From assembly GCF_001279725.1 (NCBI RefSeq), contig NZ_LGDE01000260.1, positions 1 to 64,000 on the forward strand: a stretch of DNA of 64,000 bases. Direction: 5' to 3'. The position numbers and the translations under genes are program-made. Below, in pieces: positions 37,414 through 47,421 of the stretch. This DNA comes from Streptomyces sp. WM4235 (GTDB lineage: Bacteria > Actinomycetota > Actinomycetes > Streptomycetales > Streptomycetaceae). Each line of letters begins with the position of its first letter. The first letter of the stretch is position 1. Under the pieces are notes generated by a model. The model was not told where the DNA came from, did not search any database, and worked only from the letters and a program-made list of their open reading frames with translations.

Positions 37414-38484
37414 ATGACAGAGAAGACCACCGGTGCCAGCTACGCAGCAGCAGGTGTCGACATCGAAGCGGGCGACCGCGCCGTCGAACTCATGAAGGAG
37501 TGGGTGAAGAAGACGCAGCGCCCCGAGGTCCTCGGCGGCCTCGGCGGTTTCGCCGGCCTCTTCGACGCCTCCGCCCTCAAGCGCTACGAGCGCCCCCTGC
37601 TCGCCTCCGCCACCGACGGCGTCGGCACCAAGGTGGACATCGCCCGCCGCCTCGGCGTGTACGACACCATCGGCCACGACCTGGTCGCGATGGTCATGGA
37701 CGACATCGTCGTCTGTGGCGCCGAGCCGCTCTTCATGACGGACTACATCTGCGTCGGCAAGGTCCACCCCGAGCGTGTCGCGGCCATCGTGAAGGGCATC
37801 GCGGAGGGTTGCGTCCTCGCCGGCTGCGCCCTCGTGGGCGGCGAGACCGCCGAGCACCCGGGCCTCCTGGGCCCCGACGACTTCGACGTGGCGGGCGCCG
37901 GCACCGGAGTCGTCGAGTACGACCGGCTGCTGGGCGCGGATCGCATCCGTACGGGGGACGCCGTCATCGCGATGGCCTCCTCCGGTCTTCACTCGAACGG
38001 GTACTCGCTGGTCCGGCACGTCCTCCTCGACCGCGCCGGGATGCCCCTGGAAGGTCACGTCGAGGAGCTCGGCCGGACCCTCGGCGAGGAGCTGCTGGAG
38101 CCGACCAAGATCTACTCGCTGGACTGCCTCGCCCTCACCCGCACGGCCGAGGTCCACGCGTACTCGCACATCACGGGCGGCGGCCTCGCCGCGAACCTGG
38201 CGCGGGTGATCCCGGACCACCTGCACGCCACGGTCGACCGGGCGACCTGGGCCCCCGGCGCGATCTTCGACCTGGTCGGCAAGGCCGGACAGGTGGAGCG
38301 CCTGGAGCTGGAGAAGACGCTCAACATGGGCGTCGGCATGATGGCCGTGGTCCCGCAGGAGTCGGTGGACGTGGCCCTGACCGCACTGGCCGACCGCGGC
38401 GTGGACGCCTGGGTCGCCGGAGAGATCCTGGACCGGGGCGACCACACCGAAGGCGCGACCCTGACCGGTTCCTACGCGAGCTGA
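37414..38484 (+). CDS. purM: Phosphoribosylformylglycinamidine cyclo-ligase
   Basis: A 356-aa AIR synthetase (step 5). Family motifs are ASATDGVGTKVDIA (about 60-73), GHDLVAMVMDDIVVCGAEPLFMTDYI (about 87-112), LVGGETAEHPGLL and HITGGGLAANLARV. The length is normal. The ATG at 37414 follows a purine-poor leader with AGCTCTCTCCTGTC, so ribosome recognition is weak in appearance. It is downstream of purF and probably co-transcribed, ending in a strong terminator. Confidence 0.97.
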   Translation: MTEKTTGASYAAAGVDIEAGDRAVELMKEWVKKTQRPEVLGGLGGFAGLFDASALKRYERPLLASATDGVGTKVDIARRLGVYDTIGHDLVAMVMDDIVVCGAEPLFMTDYICVGKVHPERVAAIVKGIAEGCVLAGCALVGGETAEHPGLLGPDDFDVAGAGTGVVEYDRLLGADRIRTGDAVIAMASSGLHSNGYSLVRHVLLDRAGMPLEGHVEELGRTLGEELLEPTKIYSLDCLALTRTAEVHAYSHITGGGLAANLARVIPDHLHATVDRATWAPGAIFDLVGKAGQVERLELEKTLNMGVGMMAVVPQESVDVALTALADRGVDAWVAGEILDRGDHTEGATLTGSYAS

Positions 38485-38490
38485 GCAGCA

Positions 38491-38531
38491 CTGAAACCCG
38501 GTCCGGGGCGATGCCCTGGACCGGGTTTCAG
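38491..38531. terminator. Bidirectional terminator between purM and DUF3073 gene
   Basis: A 14-bp stem CTGAAACCCGGTCC with an internal GGGGCGATGCCCT loop region pairs back to GGACCGGGTTTCAG. A partial T-run follows (ACTTTTGAGATCTTTT). It separates convergent genes. Confidence 0.85.
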
Positions 38532-38570
38532 TACTTTTGAGATCTTTTGCAGACGTCGACGTTCAGAGCG

Positions 38571-38837
38571 TCAAGCGCCGCGGCGCTGAGCCGAAGGACC
38601 GGACTCATCGTCCTCGTCCTCGTCGTCATCGCCGTTGTAGAGAGCCGCGTACTTGGCGTACGGGTCGTCTTCGTCATCCAGATCGTCATCGACCTCGACC
38701 GGCGCGCTGACGGGCAGCGGCTCTGTCGGCGATGCGCCCAGCTCATTGGCCAGACGCGAGAGGTCAGTCCCGCCGCTGTTGTACTTCAGCTGGCGGGCGA
38801 CCTTTGTCTGCTTGGCCTTGGCCCGGCCGCGCCCCAT
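38571..38837 (-). CDS. DUF3073 protein
   Basis: An 88-aa protein with the conserved MGRGRAKAKQTKVARQLKYNSG start, a basic N-terminus, and a highly acidic middle and C-terminus (DDDLDDEDDPYAKYAALYNGDDDEDEDD). The charge split suggests nucleic-acid or ribosome association, but the function is unknown. It is conserved among actinobacteria beside purM. The ATG at 38837 starts the conserved block. Confidence 0.88.
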   Translation of the reverse strand: MGRGRAKAKQTKVARQLKYNSGGTDLSRLANELGASPTEPLPVSAPVEVDDDLDDEDDPYAKYAALYNGDDDEDEDDESGPSAQRRGA

Positions 38838-39126
38838 GGCTCGACCCCCTCGGTGACGGGGCTCGACGGCCCCAGAGTCTGACACGCGTTCATGGTTCGG
38901 AGCGGGCTCTCCGTGGAGAGACCGTCCGTAGGGGTTCAACGGTACCTGCTTCAGCGGCCATACGGTACGCCGCCCGCATCACGCGCGCCGATGCAGTACC
39001 AACGAGACACCCCGTACTCGCTGGTCAGCTGCGATTTTAACCCTTTCCTGGCGGGCGACCCGCCGAAGGGCAGTGAGTTCCGTCTCCTCTGCGCCTCCGG
39101 CGGGTCCCACGGGCCCCCGGAAGGTG

Positions 39127-40236
39127 TCAGACCGCGACGACGCCGCGCGCGTCGGCCATCCGCTGCTCGGCGATCCGGTCGGCTGCGGCAGCCGGCGGAA
39201 TACCGTCTTCCTTCGCACGTGTGAATATGGCCAGCGTGGTGTCGAAGATCTTCGCCGCCTTGGCCTTGCACCGGTCGAAGTCGAAGCCGCGGAGCTCGTC
39301 GGCGACCTGGATGACCCCGCCCGCGTTGACCACGTAGTCGGGGGCGTAGAGGATCCCGCGGTCCGCGAGGTCCTTCTCCACACCCGGGTGGGCGAGCTGG
39401 TTGTTCGCCGCGCCGCAGACGACCTTGGCGGTCAGCACCGGCACCGAGGCGTCGTTGAGCGCACCGCCCAGCGCGCACGGGGCGTAGATGTCCAGGCCCT
39501 CGGTGCGGATCAGCGAGTCCGTGTCGAAGGCGGCGGTCACCCGACCCGGGTGCCGGTCGAGGATCTCCTGCACCGACTCGCGCCGGACGTCGGTGATGAC
39601 GACCTCCGCGCCGTCCTCCAACAGGTGCTCCACCAGGTGCCGGCCGACCTTGCCGACACCCGCGACACCGACCTTGCGGCCGCGCAGGGTCGGGTCGCCC
39701 CACAGGTGCTGGGCGCTCGCGCGCATGCCCTGGAAGACGCCGTACGAGGTGAGGACCGAGGAGTCGCCGGCGCCGCCGTTCTCGGGGGAACGGCCCGTCG
39801 CCCAGCGGGTCTCGCGGGCCACCACGTCCATGTCCGCGACGTAGGTGCCGACGTCGCAGGCCGTCACGTAGCGACCCCCGAGGGACTCCACGAACCGGCC
39901 GTAGGCCAGCAGCAGTTCCTCGTTCTTGAGGATGTCCGGGTCGCCGATGATCACGGCCTTGCCGCCGCCGTGGTCGAGGCCGGCGAGGGCGTTCTTGTAC
40001 GACATGCCGCGCGCGAGGTTCAGCGCGTCGAGGACGGCCTCCCCGTCCGAGGCGTACGCGTGGAAGCGGGTACCACCGAGGGCCGGGCCCAGGGCGGTGG
40101 AGTGGATGGCGATGACAGCCTTGAGGCCGGTGGCTCGGTCCTGGCACAGCACGACTTGCTCGTGGCCGCCCTGTTCCGTGCGGAACAGGGTGTGCAGGAC
40201 GCCGTCGGTCATTTCGGTCACGGTGGTGACTCCCAT
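39127..40236 (-). CDS. vdh: Valine (branched-chain amino acid) dehydrogenase
   Basis: A 369-aa Glu/Leu/Phe/Val dehydrogenase. The catalytic Lys93 lies in DHGGGKAVI, a second conserved Lys in [10 protein letters not shown], and the NAD-binding motif is [12 protein letters not shown]. The N-terminus matches Streptomyces valine dehydrogenase, which deaminates valine, leucine and isoleucine to feed fatty-acid and polyketide precursors. Its position beside DUF3073 and bldC also matches vdh, from memory. It is monocistronic and divergent from the following gene. Confidence 0.92.
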   Translation of the reverse strand: MGVTTVTEMTDGVLHTLFRTEQGGHEQVVLCQDRATGLKAVIAIHSTALGPALGGTRFHAYASDGEAVLDALNLARGMSYKNALAGLDHGGGKAVIIGDPDILKNEELLLAYGRFVESLGGRYVTACDVGTYVADMDVVARETRWATGRSPENGGAGDSSVLTSYGVFQGMRASAQHLWGDPTLRGRKVGVAGVGKVGRHLVEHLLEDGAEVVITDVRRESVQEILDRHPGRVTAAFDTDSLIRTEGLDIYAPCALGGALNDASVPVLTAKVVCGAANNQLAHPGVEKDLADRGILYAPDYVVNAGGVIQVADELRGFDFDRCKAKAAKIFDTTLAIFTRAKEDGIPPAAAADRIAEQRMADARGVVAV

Positions 40237-40426
40237 GGAAGAGATGCGGCGGGAAGACGCCCCCCTGCGGGTGGGGGAGGGCGCGCTGGGAGCAGCGTAA
40301 GACCTGAGGGGCCCGCGCAGGCGTCCTGTCCGGGGATCGAAACACTCCCGGGTCCCGGGCGGGGTCCCGACGACCTCGCGGGCGCCCGCCGGAGTACCGC
40401 CGGCCGGCGCGGGGGAGTACGAGAGC

Positions 40427-41281
40427 GTGAGCGAATCCCCCGACCCCCGGCCGCCCTCCGCGCGCCCCGTACCGACCGTTCCCTACGCCTCCTACCTGCG
40501 CGTCTACGAGCCGCTGGCGGCCTTCCCCGAACCGGAGCGCACGCACTGGGCCGACTACGCCCGGCGCGGCGACACCCCGACCGCCCAGGACGAACTGCGC
40601 AGGTCGCTCGCGGACTTGGTGCGGGTGCCCCTGGTGGCGGTCCCCCGGCACGAGAGCGCCGACGCCTTCACCGCCGAGTGGGACGGGACGCTGCTGGTCT
40701 GCCCGTGGCGGACCAGGCTGCGCGGCTGGCTGGCGCTGGAGGAACTCGTGGAGTGGTTCCCGCGCCCGGTGCTGGACGCGGCACTGCCCCCGGCCGCCCG
40801 CCGTCGGGCGACCGAGGAGTACGAGGCGTGGCGCGAGCGGAACCCGGACGGCCGCCCGTGGATCCGGACCGGGGTCTGGCAGGTCCCGCTGCGGTGGTTC
40901 GTGCTGGTGGCCGACGAGGAGCGGGAGTACCTCCCGGGCGAGCGGCTGCGCTACCGCACCCCGATGGTGCAGGCCCGGCGCCGGCTCGCCCGGGGGCTGC
41001 GGACCCTGCGCGAGGCGGAGGGGTACGGCATGCTCACGGAGGGTCTGGTGGAGGTCGGCAGCTGGCTGGAGGAGTTCCACCCGCGCTCCATGGTCGAACT
41101 GGACTACGGCGGACTGACGCACACCCTGCCGGAGGCCGGGCTGGCCGGCGACCGCTCCGCGCGGGATCTGGCGCGGGGGATCGCGGAGCTGCGGGCCGGG
41201 GACCGGGAGGGCGCGGCCCGGACGTACGGGGAGCTGGCGGAGCGTTGGCGGGCGGTCCGGGAGAGACTGTTCGCCAATTAG
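40427..41281 (+). CDS. Conserved actinobacterial hypothetical protein upstream of bldC
   Basis: A 284-aa cytoplasmic protein with a Pro-rich N-terminus (about 1-20), then a conserved alpha-helical body with many Trp and Arg residues ([43 protein letters not shown]). No known motif or membrane segment is seen. It is consistently found between vdh and bldC in Streptomyces, from memory. The GTG at 40427 follows GGGGGAG. Function unknown. Confidence 0.85.
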   Translation: MSESPDPRPPSARPVPTVPYASYLRVYEPLAAFPEPERTHWADYARRGDTPTAQDELRRSLADLVRVPLVAVPRHESADAFTAEWDGTLLVCPWRTRLRGWLALEELVEWFPRPVLDAALPPAARRRATEEYEAWRERNPDGRPWIRTGVWQVPLRWFVLVADEEREYLPGERLRYRTPMVQARRRLARGLRTLREAEGYGMLTEGLVEVGSWLEEFHPRSMVELDYGGLTHTLPEAGLAGDRSARDLARGIAELRAGDREGAARTYGELAERWRAVRERLFAN

Positions 41282-41827
41282 GTACCGGAGACCCCTGGCG
41301 CGCCCGCCGTGTCGCCCGTATCGTCCGATCGGCCATAAGTCGCAGATCAGAGCCTTGATCACGGTATTGGGGTCTTAGTGCCGGGACCTACGTCCCGATA
41401 CGGGCCATTGGCCCAAGCGTGACGGACCGCACTATCTACACCCTTGCGCCCTTCCCCTACCCTCGTGCCAAAATAGGACAAGGAGTCCGGGGAGGGTTCC
41501 TTCCGTCCAAGTAAGGGCGGAATGCTTGGTATTGCACTCTATGGGGGGTCTGACGACTCCTGATCGCTCTGTGACTGATCGTCACAGTGGGGTGACTGTC
41601 CGTTATGGGACGGTCCATCGGCTTCCGCCGCTGATGAACACCTCGGAGGGCAATTCCATCGGTTTGGCCGTCGAGGCTGGACGGATGGTGTAGTTGTAGT
41701 GCCGAGGACAAGCCGTTCGTCCTATAACCGACTCGGCCTGCGTATGTCCATTTCGGGCAACGTGGGCCAAGGTGCAGAATTTAGAGGAAAGAACCGAGAT
41801 GGTTCAGTTCTCCCGAGGAGGCCGCTC
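41282..41827. other. Long upstream region of bldC
   Basis: This 546-bp region has no gene. It is less GC-rich than average, especially 41440-41800, as expected for a highly regulated promoter. A small inverted repeat GGGAC-CTAC-GTCCC lies at 41383-41396. GAGGAGG immediately precedes bldC as its ribosome site. Confidence 0.5.
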
Positions 41828-42034
41828 ATGACCGCTCGCACCCCTGATGCCGAGCCGCTGCTGACCCCGGCTGAGGTTGCCACGATGTTCCGCGTGGACC
41901 CGAAGACGGTCACCCGCTGGGCCAAGGCTGGCAAGCTCACGTCCATCCGCACTCTGGGTGGACACCGCCGTTACCGCGAGGCTGAGGTTCGCGCACTGCT
42001 CGCGGGAATTCCGCAGCAGCGCAGCGAGGCCTGA
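41828..42034 (+). CDS. bldC: Developmental regulator BldC
   Basis: A 68-aa MerR-type winged helix-turn-helix: LLTPAEVATMFRVDPKTVTRWAKAGKLTSIRTLGGHRRYREAEVRALL. This is the complete BldC fold with no effector domain. BldC binds direct repeats cooperatively and delays the onset of Streptomyces sporulation. The ATG at 41828 has GAGGAGG upstream. It is monocistronic, with a long promoter region before it and a strong terminator after. Confidence 0.97.
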   Translation: MTARTPDAEPLLTPAEVATMFRVDPKTVTRWAKAGKLTSIRTLGGHRRYREAEVRALLAGIPQQRSEA

Positions 42035-42139
42035 GGCTCGCAAGCAGGACCTTTTTGACGGGTCTGAATCGGGTCCCCCAATCCGATGAAACCCAAAAGC
42101 TTCAAACGGCAGAGCCTGCCCCAACAGGTTCCGCTGTTC

Positions 42140-42180
42140 GATCGCGCTGGACTCCGCCGGGTCCAGCGCGATCTTTTTTA
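42140..42180 (+). terminator. Intrinsic terminator with T-run after bldC
   Basis: A 13-bp stem GATCGCGCTGGAC / GTCCAGCGCGATC with an 8-nt loop is followed by seven consecutive T. Full T-runs like this are unusual in Streptomyces and make this a convincing rho-independent terminator. Confidence 0.92.
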
Positions 42181-42698
42181 TGCCCGGAGGGCGGCGGAAA
42201 CGAGGAGCCCTCGGCAGCCCTGCGGGGGTAGGTGCCATTGCACATATAAAATCGAGCCGGCGTATGACTGCGATAAATGTGCGAGTCTCAAAAACTCATG
42301 TGGTGACACCCGTCACAGCTGATCACTCTTGTACACCCGGCAATGCAGCCCGTAAGGGGACGTGAGCGACAGGGCGCGTCATGCGGACGAGGGATTTCGT
42401 CCGGCGTGGCCGTCGGCCGCCGACTCGGGCGCGAGAATGCGGCCGGACGCGGCAAGGGGCGCGGACGCGATGAGACGGGAACGTGACCCATGGGGGCCGA
42501 TGGGCCGGATGGGGCGATCGATGGCCCCGGAAAGGCCTCCAGGGCCCCTCTGCGCGCCTTGCGGTCGCGGGAGGCGATCCACGGGCCTCCGACCCGCCCC
42601 GCGCCCCTCAGGCGATCGACGGGCGAACCGCCCCCGACTCGGCGCCCGCACGGCCCGCGCACCGGCAAGTGGACCGGCGGTGAGCGGACCCGTCAACG
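42181..42698. other. Gene-free interval between bldC and tRNA-Asp
   Basis: No supported gene is present in about 520 bp. A small AT-richer patch lies near 42230-42330. The rest is GC-rich and low in coding signal. Open frames over 42362-42736 lack conserved character and run through a terminator. Confidence 0.45.
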
Positions 42699-42738
42699 CG
42701 TCAGGGCCCGTATCCCCTGAGGGATACGGGCCCTGACG
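42699..42738 (-). terminator. Terminator of tRNA-Asp copy 1
   Basis: An 18-bp perfect stem CGTCAGGGCCCGTATCCC with a CTGA loop lies immediately downstream of the tRNA-Asp gene on the minus strand. Confidence 0.85.
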
Positions 42739-42744
42739 TCTCTG

Positions 42745-42818
42745 CGAACCTGACGGGACTTGAACCCGCGACCTCCACCTTGACAGGGTGGCGAGCTAAC
42801 CAACTGCTCCACAGGTCC
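42745..42818 (-). tRNA. tRNA-Asp(GUC), copy 1
   Basis: The acceptor stem GGACCTG pairs with CAGGTTC (one G-U at 2:71), the anticodon loop CTGTCAA gives GTC, and the T-loop is TTCAAGT. The discriminator is G and no CCA is encoded. It is identical to the copy at 49168-49241. Confidence 0.95.
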
Positions 42819-42887
42819 TTGATTTGTAGCCGCTGGGCGGTTACGAATCAGACTGTACAACAGCTCAGGGGGTGCAGTCGAACCCGA

Positions 42888-45800
42888 TCAGGGGGCGGCC
42901 GCATCCACCGCCTTCACGATGCGCTTGTCGGAGATCGGATACGCCGTCCCGAGCGCGTGCGCGAAGTAGCTGACGCGCAGTTCCTCGATCATCCACCGGA
43001 TCTCGGTGACCGCCTCGGGCACGGGCCGCCCCTTCGGCAGCTGCTCCAGCAGCCACAGGTACTCGTCCCGCATCTCGTGGACCTTCTCCATGCGCGTGGT
43101 GTCGCGCTGGACGCCCGTCGGCATCTGCTGGAGCCGTCGGTCGACGGCCACCAGGTAGCGCATGAGGTCCGGCAGCCGCTTGAGTCCGGTCAGCGTCACG
43201 AAGCCGGCCGGCATCAGCGCCGCCAGCTGTGTCTTCGCGTCCTGGACGTTCGCCATCAGGGCCAGGCTGTTGGTGGCCTTCAGCCGCCGTTCGCAGGCCT
43301 GCCAGGCGGCCAGCACCTGCTGCACCTGGTCCACCGTCCGCACGGTCGTGTCCACCAGGTCGGCCCGCACCGCGTCGAAGAGCTTGCGGAAGCCCGCCTC
43401 GTCCCAGGCCGGGCCGCCGTGGGCGGCGATCAGCCGGTCGGTGGCCGCCGTCGCGCAGTCGTCGAACAGCGCCTGGATGGAACCGTGCGGATTGCGCGAG
43501 AGGGCCAGCTTCTGCTGGTTGGTGAGCTTGTCCGAGGCGAACTTCGCCGGGTTCACCGGGATGTTGAGCAGGATCAGCCGCCGGGTGCCGAGCCACATCG
43601 CCTGCCGCTGTTCGGCCTCCGTGTCGAAGAGCCGTACGGAGACGCTCGCGCCCGCGTCCACCAGCGCCGGGTACGCCTTGACCGGCTGACCCGCCCGCCG
43701 GGTCTCGAAGACCTTGCTCAGCGTCCCGATGGTCCAGTCGCTCAGCCCGGAACGCTCGACCGACTCCCCGCCCGCCCGCTCGGCGGTCGCCGCGGCGGCC
43801 TTGGAGAGGGCCTGGCGGGCCTTCGGCTTGAGCCTCAGCCGCAGTGCCTCCAGGTCCTTGTCCTCCGCGAGGTTCTTGCGGCGCTCGTCGACGATCCGGA
43901 AGGTGATCTTCAGATGGTCCGGGATCCGGCTCAGGTCGAAGTCGTCGGCGGACACCGGCACTCCGACCATCCGGTGCAGCTCCCGGGCCAGCGTCACGTG
44001 CAGGGGCTCCTGCATCGGGTGCGCCGTGGCCAGGAAGCGCGTCGCGAAGTTCGGCGCGGGCACGTAGTGCCGGCGGATCGGCTTCGGGAGGGAACGGATC
44101 AGCTCCGTGACGACCTCCTCCCGCAGGCCCGGGATCTGCCAGTCGAAGCCCTCCTCGGTGACCTGGTTCAGGACCTGGAGCGGGACGTGGACGGTCACGC
44201 CGTCCGCGTCCGCGCCCGGCTCGAACTGGTAGGTCACCCGGAACTTCAGCGGCCCCTGGAGCCAGGAGTCCGGATAGTCGGCCTTGGTGACCCCGGCAGC
44301 CTTCTCCGTCAGGAGCATCTCGCGCTCGAAGTCGAGCAGTTCGGGCTCGTCCCGCTTCTTGTGCTTCCACCAGGAGTCGAAGTGCGCCCCGGAGACCACG
44401 TGCTCGGGGATCCGCTGGTCGTAGAAGTCGAAGAGGGTCTCGTCGTCCACCACGATGTCGCGGCGCCGCGCCCGGTTCTCCAGCTCCTCCACCTCGGTGA
44501 GGAGCTTGCGGTTGTCGGCGTAGAACTTGTGGTGCGTGCGCCAGTCGCCCTCGACCAGGGCGTTGCGGATGAACAGCTCGCGGGAGACCTCGGCGTCGAT
44601 CCGGCCGTAGTTGATCTTCCGCTGGGCGACGATCGGCACGCCGTACAGCGTGACCTTCTCGTACGCCATCACGGCCGCCTGGTCCTTCTCCCAGTGCGGC
44701 TCGCTGTAGGTGCGCTTGATCAGGTGCTGCGCCAGCGGCTCCACCCACTCGGGCTCCACCTTGGCGTTCACCCGCGCCCACAGCCGCGAGGTCTCCACCA
44801 GTTCCGCCGACATCAGGAACTTGGGCTGCTTCTTGAACAGCGAGGACCCGGGGAAGATCGCGAACTTGGCCGACCGCGCGCCGAGGTACTCGTTCTTGTC
44901 GGTGTCCTTCAGACCGATGTGCGACAGCAGACCCGCCAGCAGCGAGATGTGCACGTGCTGCTCGGGGGCGTCCGCCTCGTTGACGTGGATCCCCATCGAC
45001 TTCGCCACCGTGCGCAGCTGCGAGTAGATGTCCTGCCACTCGCGGATCCGCAGGAAGTTCAGGTACTCCTGCTTGCACATCCGGCGGAACGAGGACGAGC
45101 CGCGCTCCTTCTGCTGCTCGCGCACGTAGCGCCACATGTTCAGGAACGAGAGGAAGTCGCTGGTCTCGTCCTTGAAGCGGGCGTGGTTCTGGTCCGCCTG
45201 CGTCTGCTTGTCCGAGGGCCGCTCGCGCGGGTCCTGGATGGACAGCGCCGCCGCGATGACCATGACCTCGCGGACGCAGTTGTTCTTGTCCGCCTCCACC
45301 ACCATGCGCGCCAGCCGCGGGTCCACCGGGAGCTGGGACAGCTGTCGGCCCATCGGCGTGAGCCGCTTGCTGTGGTCCTTCTCGGCCGGGTCGAGGGCGC
45401 CGAGTTCCTGGAGGAGCTGGACGCCGTCGCGGATGTTGCGGTGGTCCGGCGGGTCGATGAAGGGGAACTTCTCGATCTCGCCGAGACCGGCGGCGGTCAT
45501 CTGGAGGATGACCGAGGCCAGGTTGGTGCGCAGGATCTCCGCGTCCGTGAACTCGGGGCGGGAGAGGAAGTCGTCCTCGGAGTACAGCCGGATGCAGATG
45601 CCGTCGCTCGTACGACCGCAGCGGCCCTTGCGCTGGTTGGCACTGGCCTGCGAGATCCGCTCGATGGGCAGCCGCTGCACCTTGGTGCGATGGCTGTAGC
45701 GGGAGATCCGGGCGTTGCCCGGGTCGATCACGTACTTGATGCCCGGGACGGTCAGCGAGGTCTCGGCGACGTTCGTCGCGAGGACGATCCGGCGGCCCGT

Positions 45801-46811
45801 GTGCTGCTGGAAGACCCGGTGCTGCTCGGCGTGCGAGAGGCGGGCGTAGAGCGGCAGCACTTCCGTGAACCGCAGGTTGCGCTTGTTCAGGGCGTCCGCC
45901 GTGTCGCGGATCTCCCGTTCGCCGGAGAGGAAGACCAGGACGTCTCCCGGCCCCTCGGACTGCAGCTCGTCCACGGCCTCGCAGATCGCCGTGATCTGGT
46001 CCCGGTCGGAGTCGTCGCCCTCCTCCTCCAGGAGCGGGCGGTAGCGGACCTCCACCGGGTACGTGCGTCCGCTGACCTCGACGATCGGCGCGTCCCCGAA
46101 GTGCCGGGAGAACCGCTCCGGGTCGATGGTCGCCGAGGTGATGACGACCTTGAGGTCGGGGCGCTTGGGCAGCAGCGTGGCCAGGTACCCGAGCAGGAAG
46201 TCGATGTTCAGCGACCGCTCGTGGGCCTCGTCGATGATGATCGTGTCGTAGGCGCGCAGCTCGCGGTCCGTCTGGACCTCCGCGAGCAGGATGCCGTCCG
46301 TCATCAGCTTGACGAAGGTCGCGTCCTGGTCCACCTGGTCGGTGAAGCGGACCTTCCAACCGACCGTCTGTCCGATCTCGGACCTCAGCTCCTCCGCGAT
46401 CCGCTCCGCGACCGTGCGGGCGGCGATCCGGCGGGGCTGGGTGTGCCCGATCATGCCCCGGACGCCGCGGCCCAGCTCCATGCAGATCTTGGGGATCTGC
46501 GTGGTCTTGCCGGAACCGGTCTCGCCGGCGACGATCACGACCTGGTGGTCGCGTATCGCCTCGGCGATCTCGTCCTTCTTCTGGCTGACGGGAAGGTTCT
46601 CGGGATACGTGATCTCCGGCTTGCGCGAGGCACGGCCGGCCAGACGCGCGGCGGCCTTCTCGGCCTCCGCGGCGATCTCGTCGAGCACGGCCTGCTTGGC
46701 CTCGGGCTTGCGGATACGGCGGGCGCCCTCGAGGCGGCGGCCGAGGCGGTGCGCGTCGCGGAGGGAGATCTCACCGAGAAGCGTCTGCAGGGCGGCGAAG
46801 GAAGTAGACAT
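42888..46811 (-). CDS. hrpA: ATP-dependent RNA helicase HrpA
   Basis: A 1307-aa DEAH-box helicase. Walker A GETGSGKT is at 96-103, the DEAH box at 194-197 (IIIDEAHERS), SAT as motif III, and motif VI QRKGRCGR in the RecA2 domain. The helicase-associated and OB-fold domains follow, then a long C-terminal DUF3418 region as in bacterial HrpA. HrpA acts on mRNA and stalled ribosomes. The N-terminus is a charged helical extension. It is monocistronic and divergent from the small secreted-protein gene. Confidence 0.95.
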   Translation of the reverse strand: MSTSFAALQTLLGEISLRDAHRLGRRLEGARRIRKPEAKQAVLDEIAAEAEKAAARLAGRASRKPEITYPENLPVSQKKDEIAEAIRDHQVVIVAGETGSGKTTQIPKICMELGRGVRGMIGHTQPRRIAARTVAERIAEELRSEIGQTVGWKVRFTDQVDQDATFVKLMTDGILLAEVQTDRELRAYDTIIIDEAHERSLNIDFLLGYLATLLPKRPDLKVVITSATIDPERFSRHFGDAPIVEVSGRTYPVEVRYRPLLEEEGDDSDRDQITAICEAVDELQSEGPGDVLVFLSGEREIRDTADALNKRNLRFTEVLPLYARLSHAEQHRVFQQHTGRRIVLATNVAETSLTVPGIKYVIDPGNARISRYSHRTKVQRLPIERISQASANQRKGRCGRTSDGICIRLYSEDDFLSRPEFTDAEILRTNLASVILQMTAAGLGEIEKFPFIDPPDHRNIRDGVQLLQELGALDPAEKDHSKRLTPMGRQLSQLPVDPRLARMVVEADKNNCVREVMVIAAALSIQDPRERPSDKQTQADQNHARFKDETSDFLSFLNMWRYVREQQKERGSSSFRRMCKQEYLNFLRIREWQDIYSQLRTVAKSMGIHVNEADAPEQHVHISLLAGLLSHIGLKDTDKNEYLGARSAKFAIFPGSSLFKKQPKFLMSAELVETSRLWARVNAKVEPEWVEPLAQHLIKRTYSEPHWEKDQAAVMAYEKVTLYGVPIVAQRKINYGRIDAEVSRELFIRNALVEGDWRTHHKFYADNRKLLTEVEELENRARRRDIVVDDETLFDFYDQRIPEHVVSGAHFDSWWKHKKRDEPELLDFEREMLLTEKAAGVTKADYPDSWLQGPLKFRVTYQFEPGADADGVTVHVPLQVLNQVTEEGFDWQIPGLREEVVTELIRSLPKPIRRHYVPAPNFATRFLATAHPMQEPLHVTLARELHRMVGVPVSADDFDLSRIPDHLKITFRIVDERRKNLAEDKDLEALRLRLKPKARQALSKAAAATAERAGGESVERSGLSDWTIGTLSKVFETRRAGQPVKAYPALVDAGASVSVRLFDTEAEQRQAMWLGTRRLILLNIPVNPAKFASDKLTNQQKLALSRNPHGSIQALFDDCATAATDRLIAAHGGPAWDEAGFRKLFDAVRADLVDTTVRTVDQVQQVLAAWQACERRLKATNSLALMANVQDAKTQLAALMPAGFVTLTGLKRLPDLMRYLVAVDRRLQQMPTGVQRDTTRMEKVHEMRDEYLWLLEQLPKGRPVPEAVTEIRWMIEELRVSYFAHALGTAYPISDKRIVKAVDAAAP

Positions 46812-46929
46812 ACCTGGTCGAGGATCTCACCCGGGAGTGCCGGGTGGCGAACGCATTTGTGCCCCCTCCCCGTACCATTTCGGGACGAGATCACCTGAAC
46901 CCGCCTGCCGTACGAGTGAGAGGCCCGCC

Positions 46930-47358
46930 ATGTTCCGCGCCCGGGGAGTGTGGTGTCTGCTGGGCGCCCTCCTCGCGGTGCTGCTCGCCGGGATCCCGTC
47001 GACGGCGGCCGGGGGCGGCCCCCCGAAGGCCGCCGGCCCGACGACGACCTTCGCGCGGGCGACCGCTCTCGTACCGACCCCTCTCGTACCGGGCGCCTCT
47101 TCGCGCCCCGCCACGACACCGCAGCACGCCGCCTCGGTGGGCTCCGGGCAGGGCCCGTCCTGCGCTCCCGGCGGTGGGGACCACGGCGGGATCCCGGCCG
47201 TGCCGCCCCGCTGCGGTGACCCACAGCACGCCGCCCCCGCCGCCCGGGTCGCGGCGGAGCAGCCGGCGGCCTGGCGGACGACACCCGTACGGGTCCTCGT
47301 CCGCGGGCCCGACCGAACGACGCCGGGCCCCGTGGAGCTGTCCGTGATGCGGGTCTAG
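46930..47358 (+). CDS. Small secreted protein, function unknown
   Basis: A 142-aa protein with a signal peptide (MFRARGVWCLLGALLAVLLAG, cleavage near TAA-GG). The rest is Pro/Ala/Gly/Thr-rich with little predicted order and two CGDP/CAPGGG-type Cys. The ATG at 46930 starts the hydrophobic segment. No family was recognised. It precedes the DsbA/CcdA pair on the same strand with 63 bases between. Confidence 0.65.
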   Translation: MFRARGVWCLLGALLAVLLAGIPSTAAGGGPPKAAGPTTTFARATALVPTPLVPGASSRPATTPQHAASVGSGQGPSCAPGGGDHGGIPAVPPRCGDPQHAAPAARVAAEQPAAWRTTPVRVLVRGPDRTTPGPVELSVMRV

Positions 47359-47421
47359 GAGGACCGGTCGTTCCCGCCGGTCCGTCCTTTCACCCGCACC
47401 CCGCAGCTTCGGAGCACCCGC

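Noticed and set aside
42362..42736. Possible small gene between bldC and tRNA-Asp
   Set aside because: The translation is Arg/Pro/Ala-rich without conserved features and ends inside the tRNA-Asp terminator.
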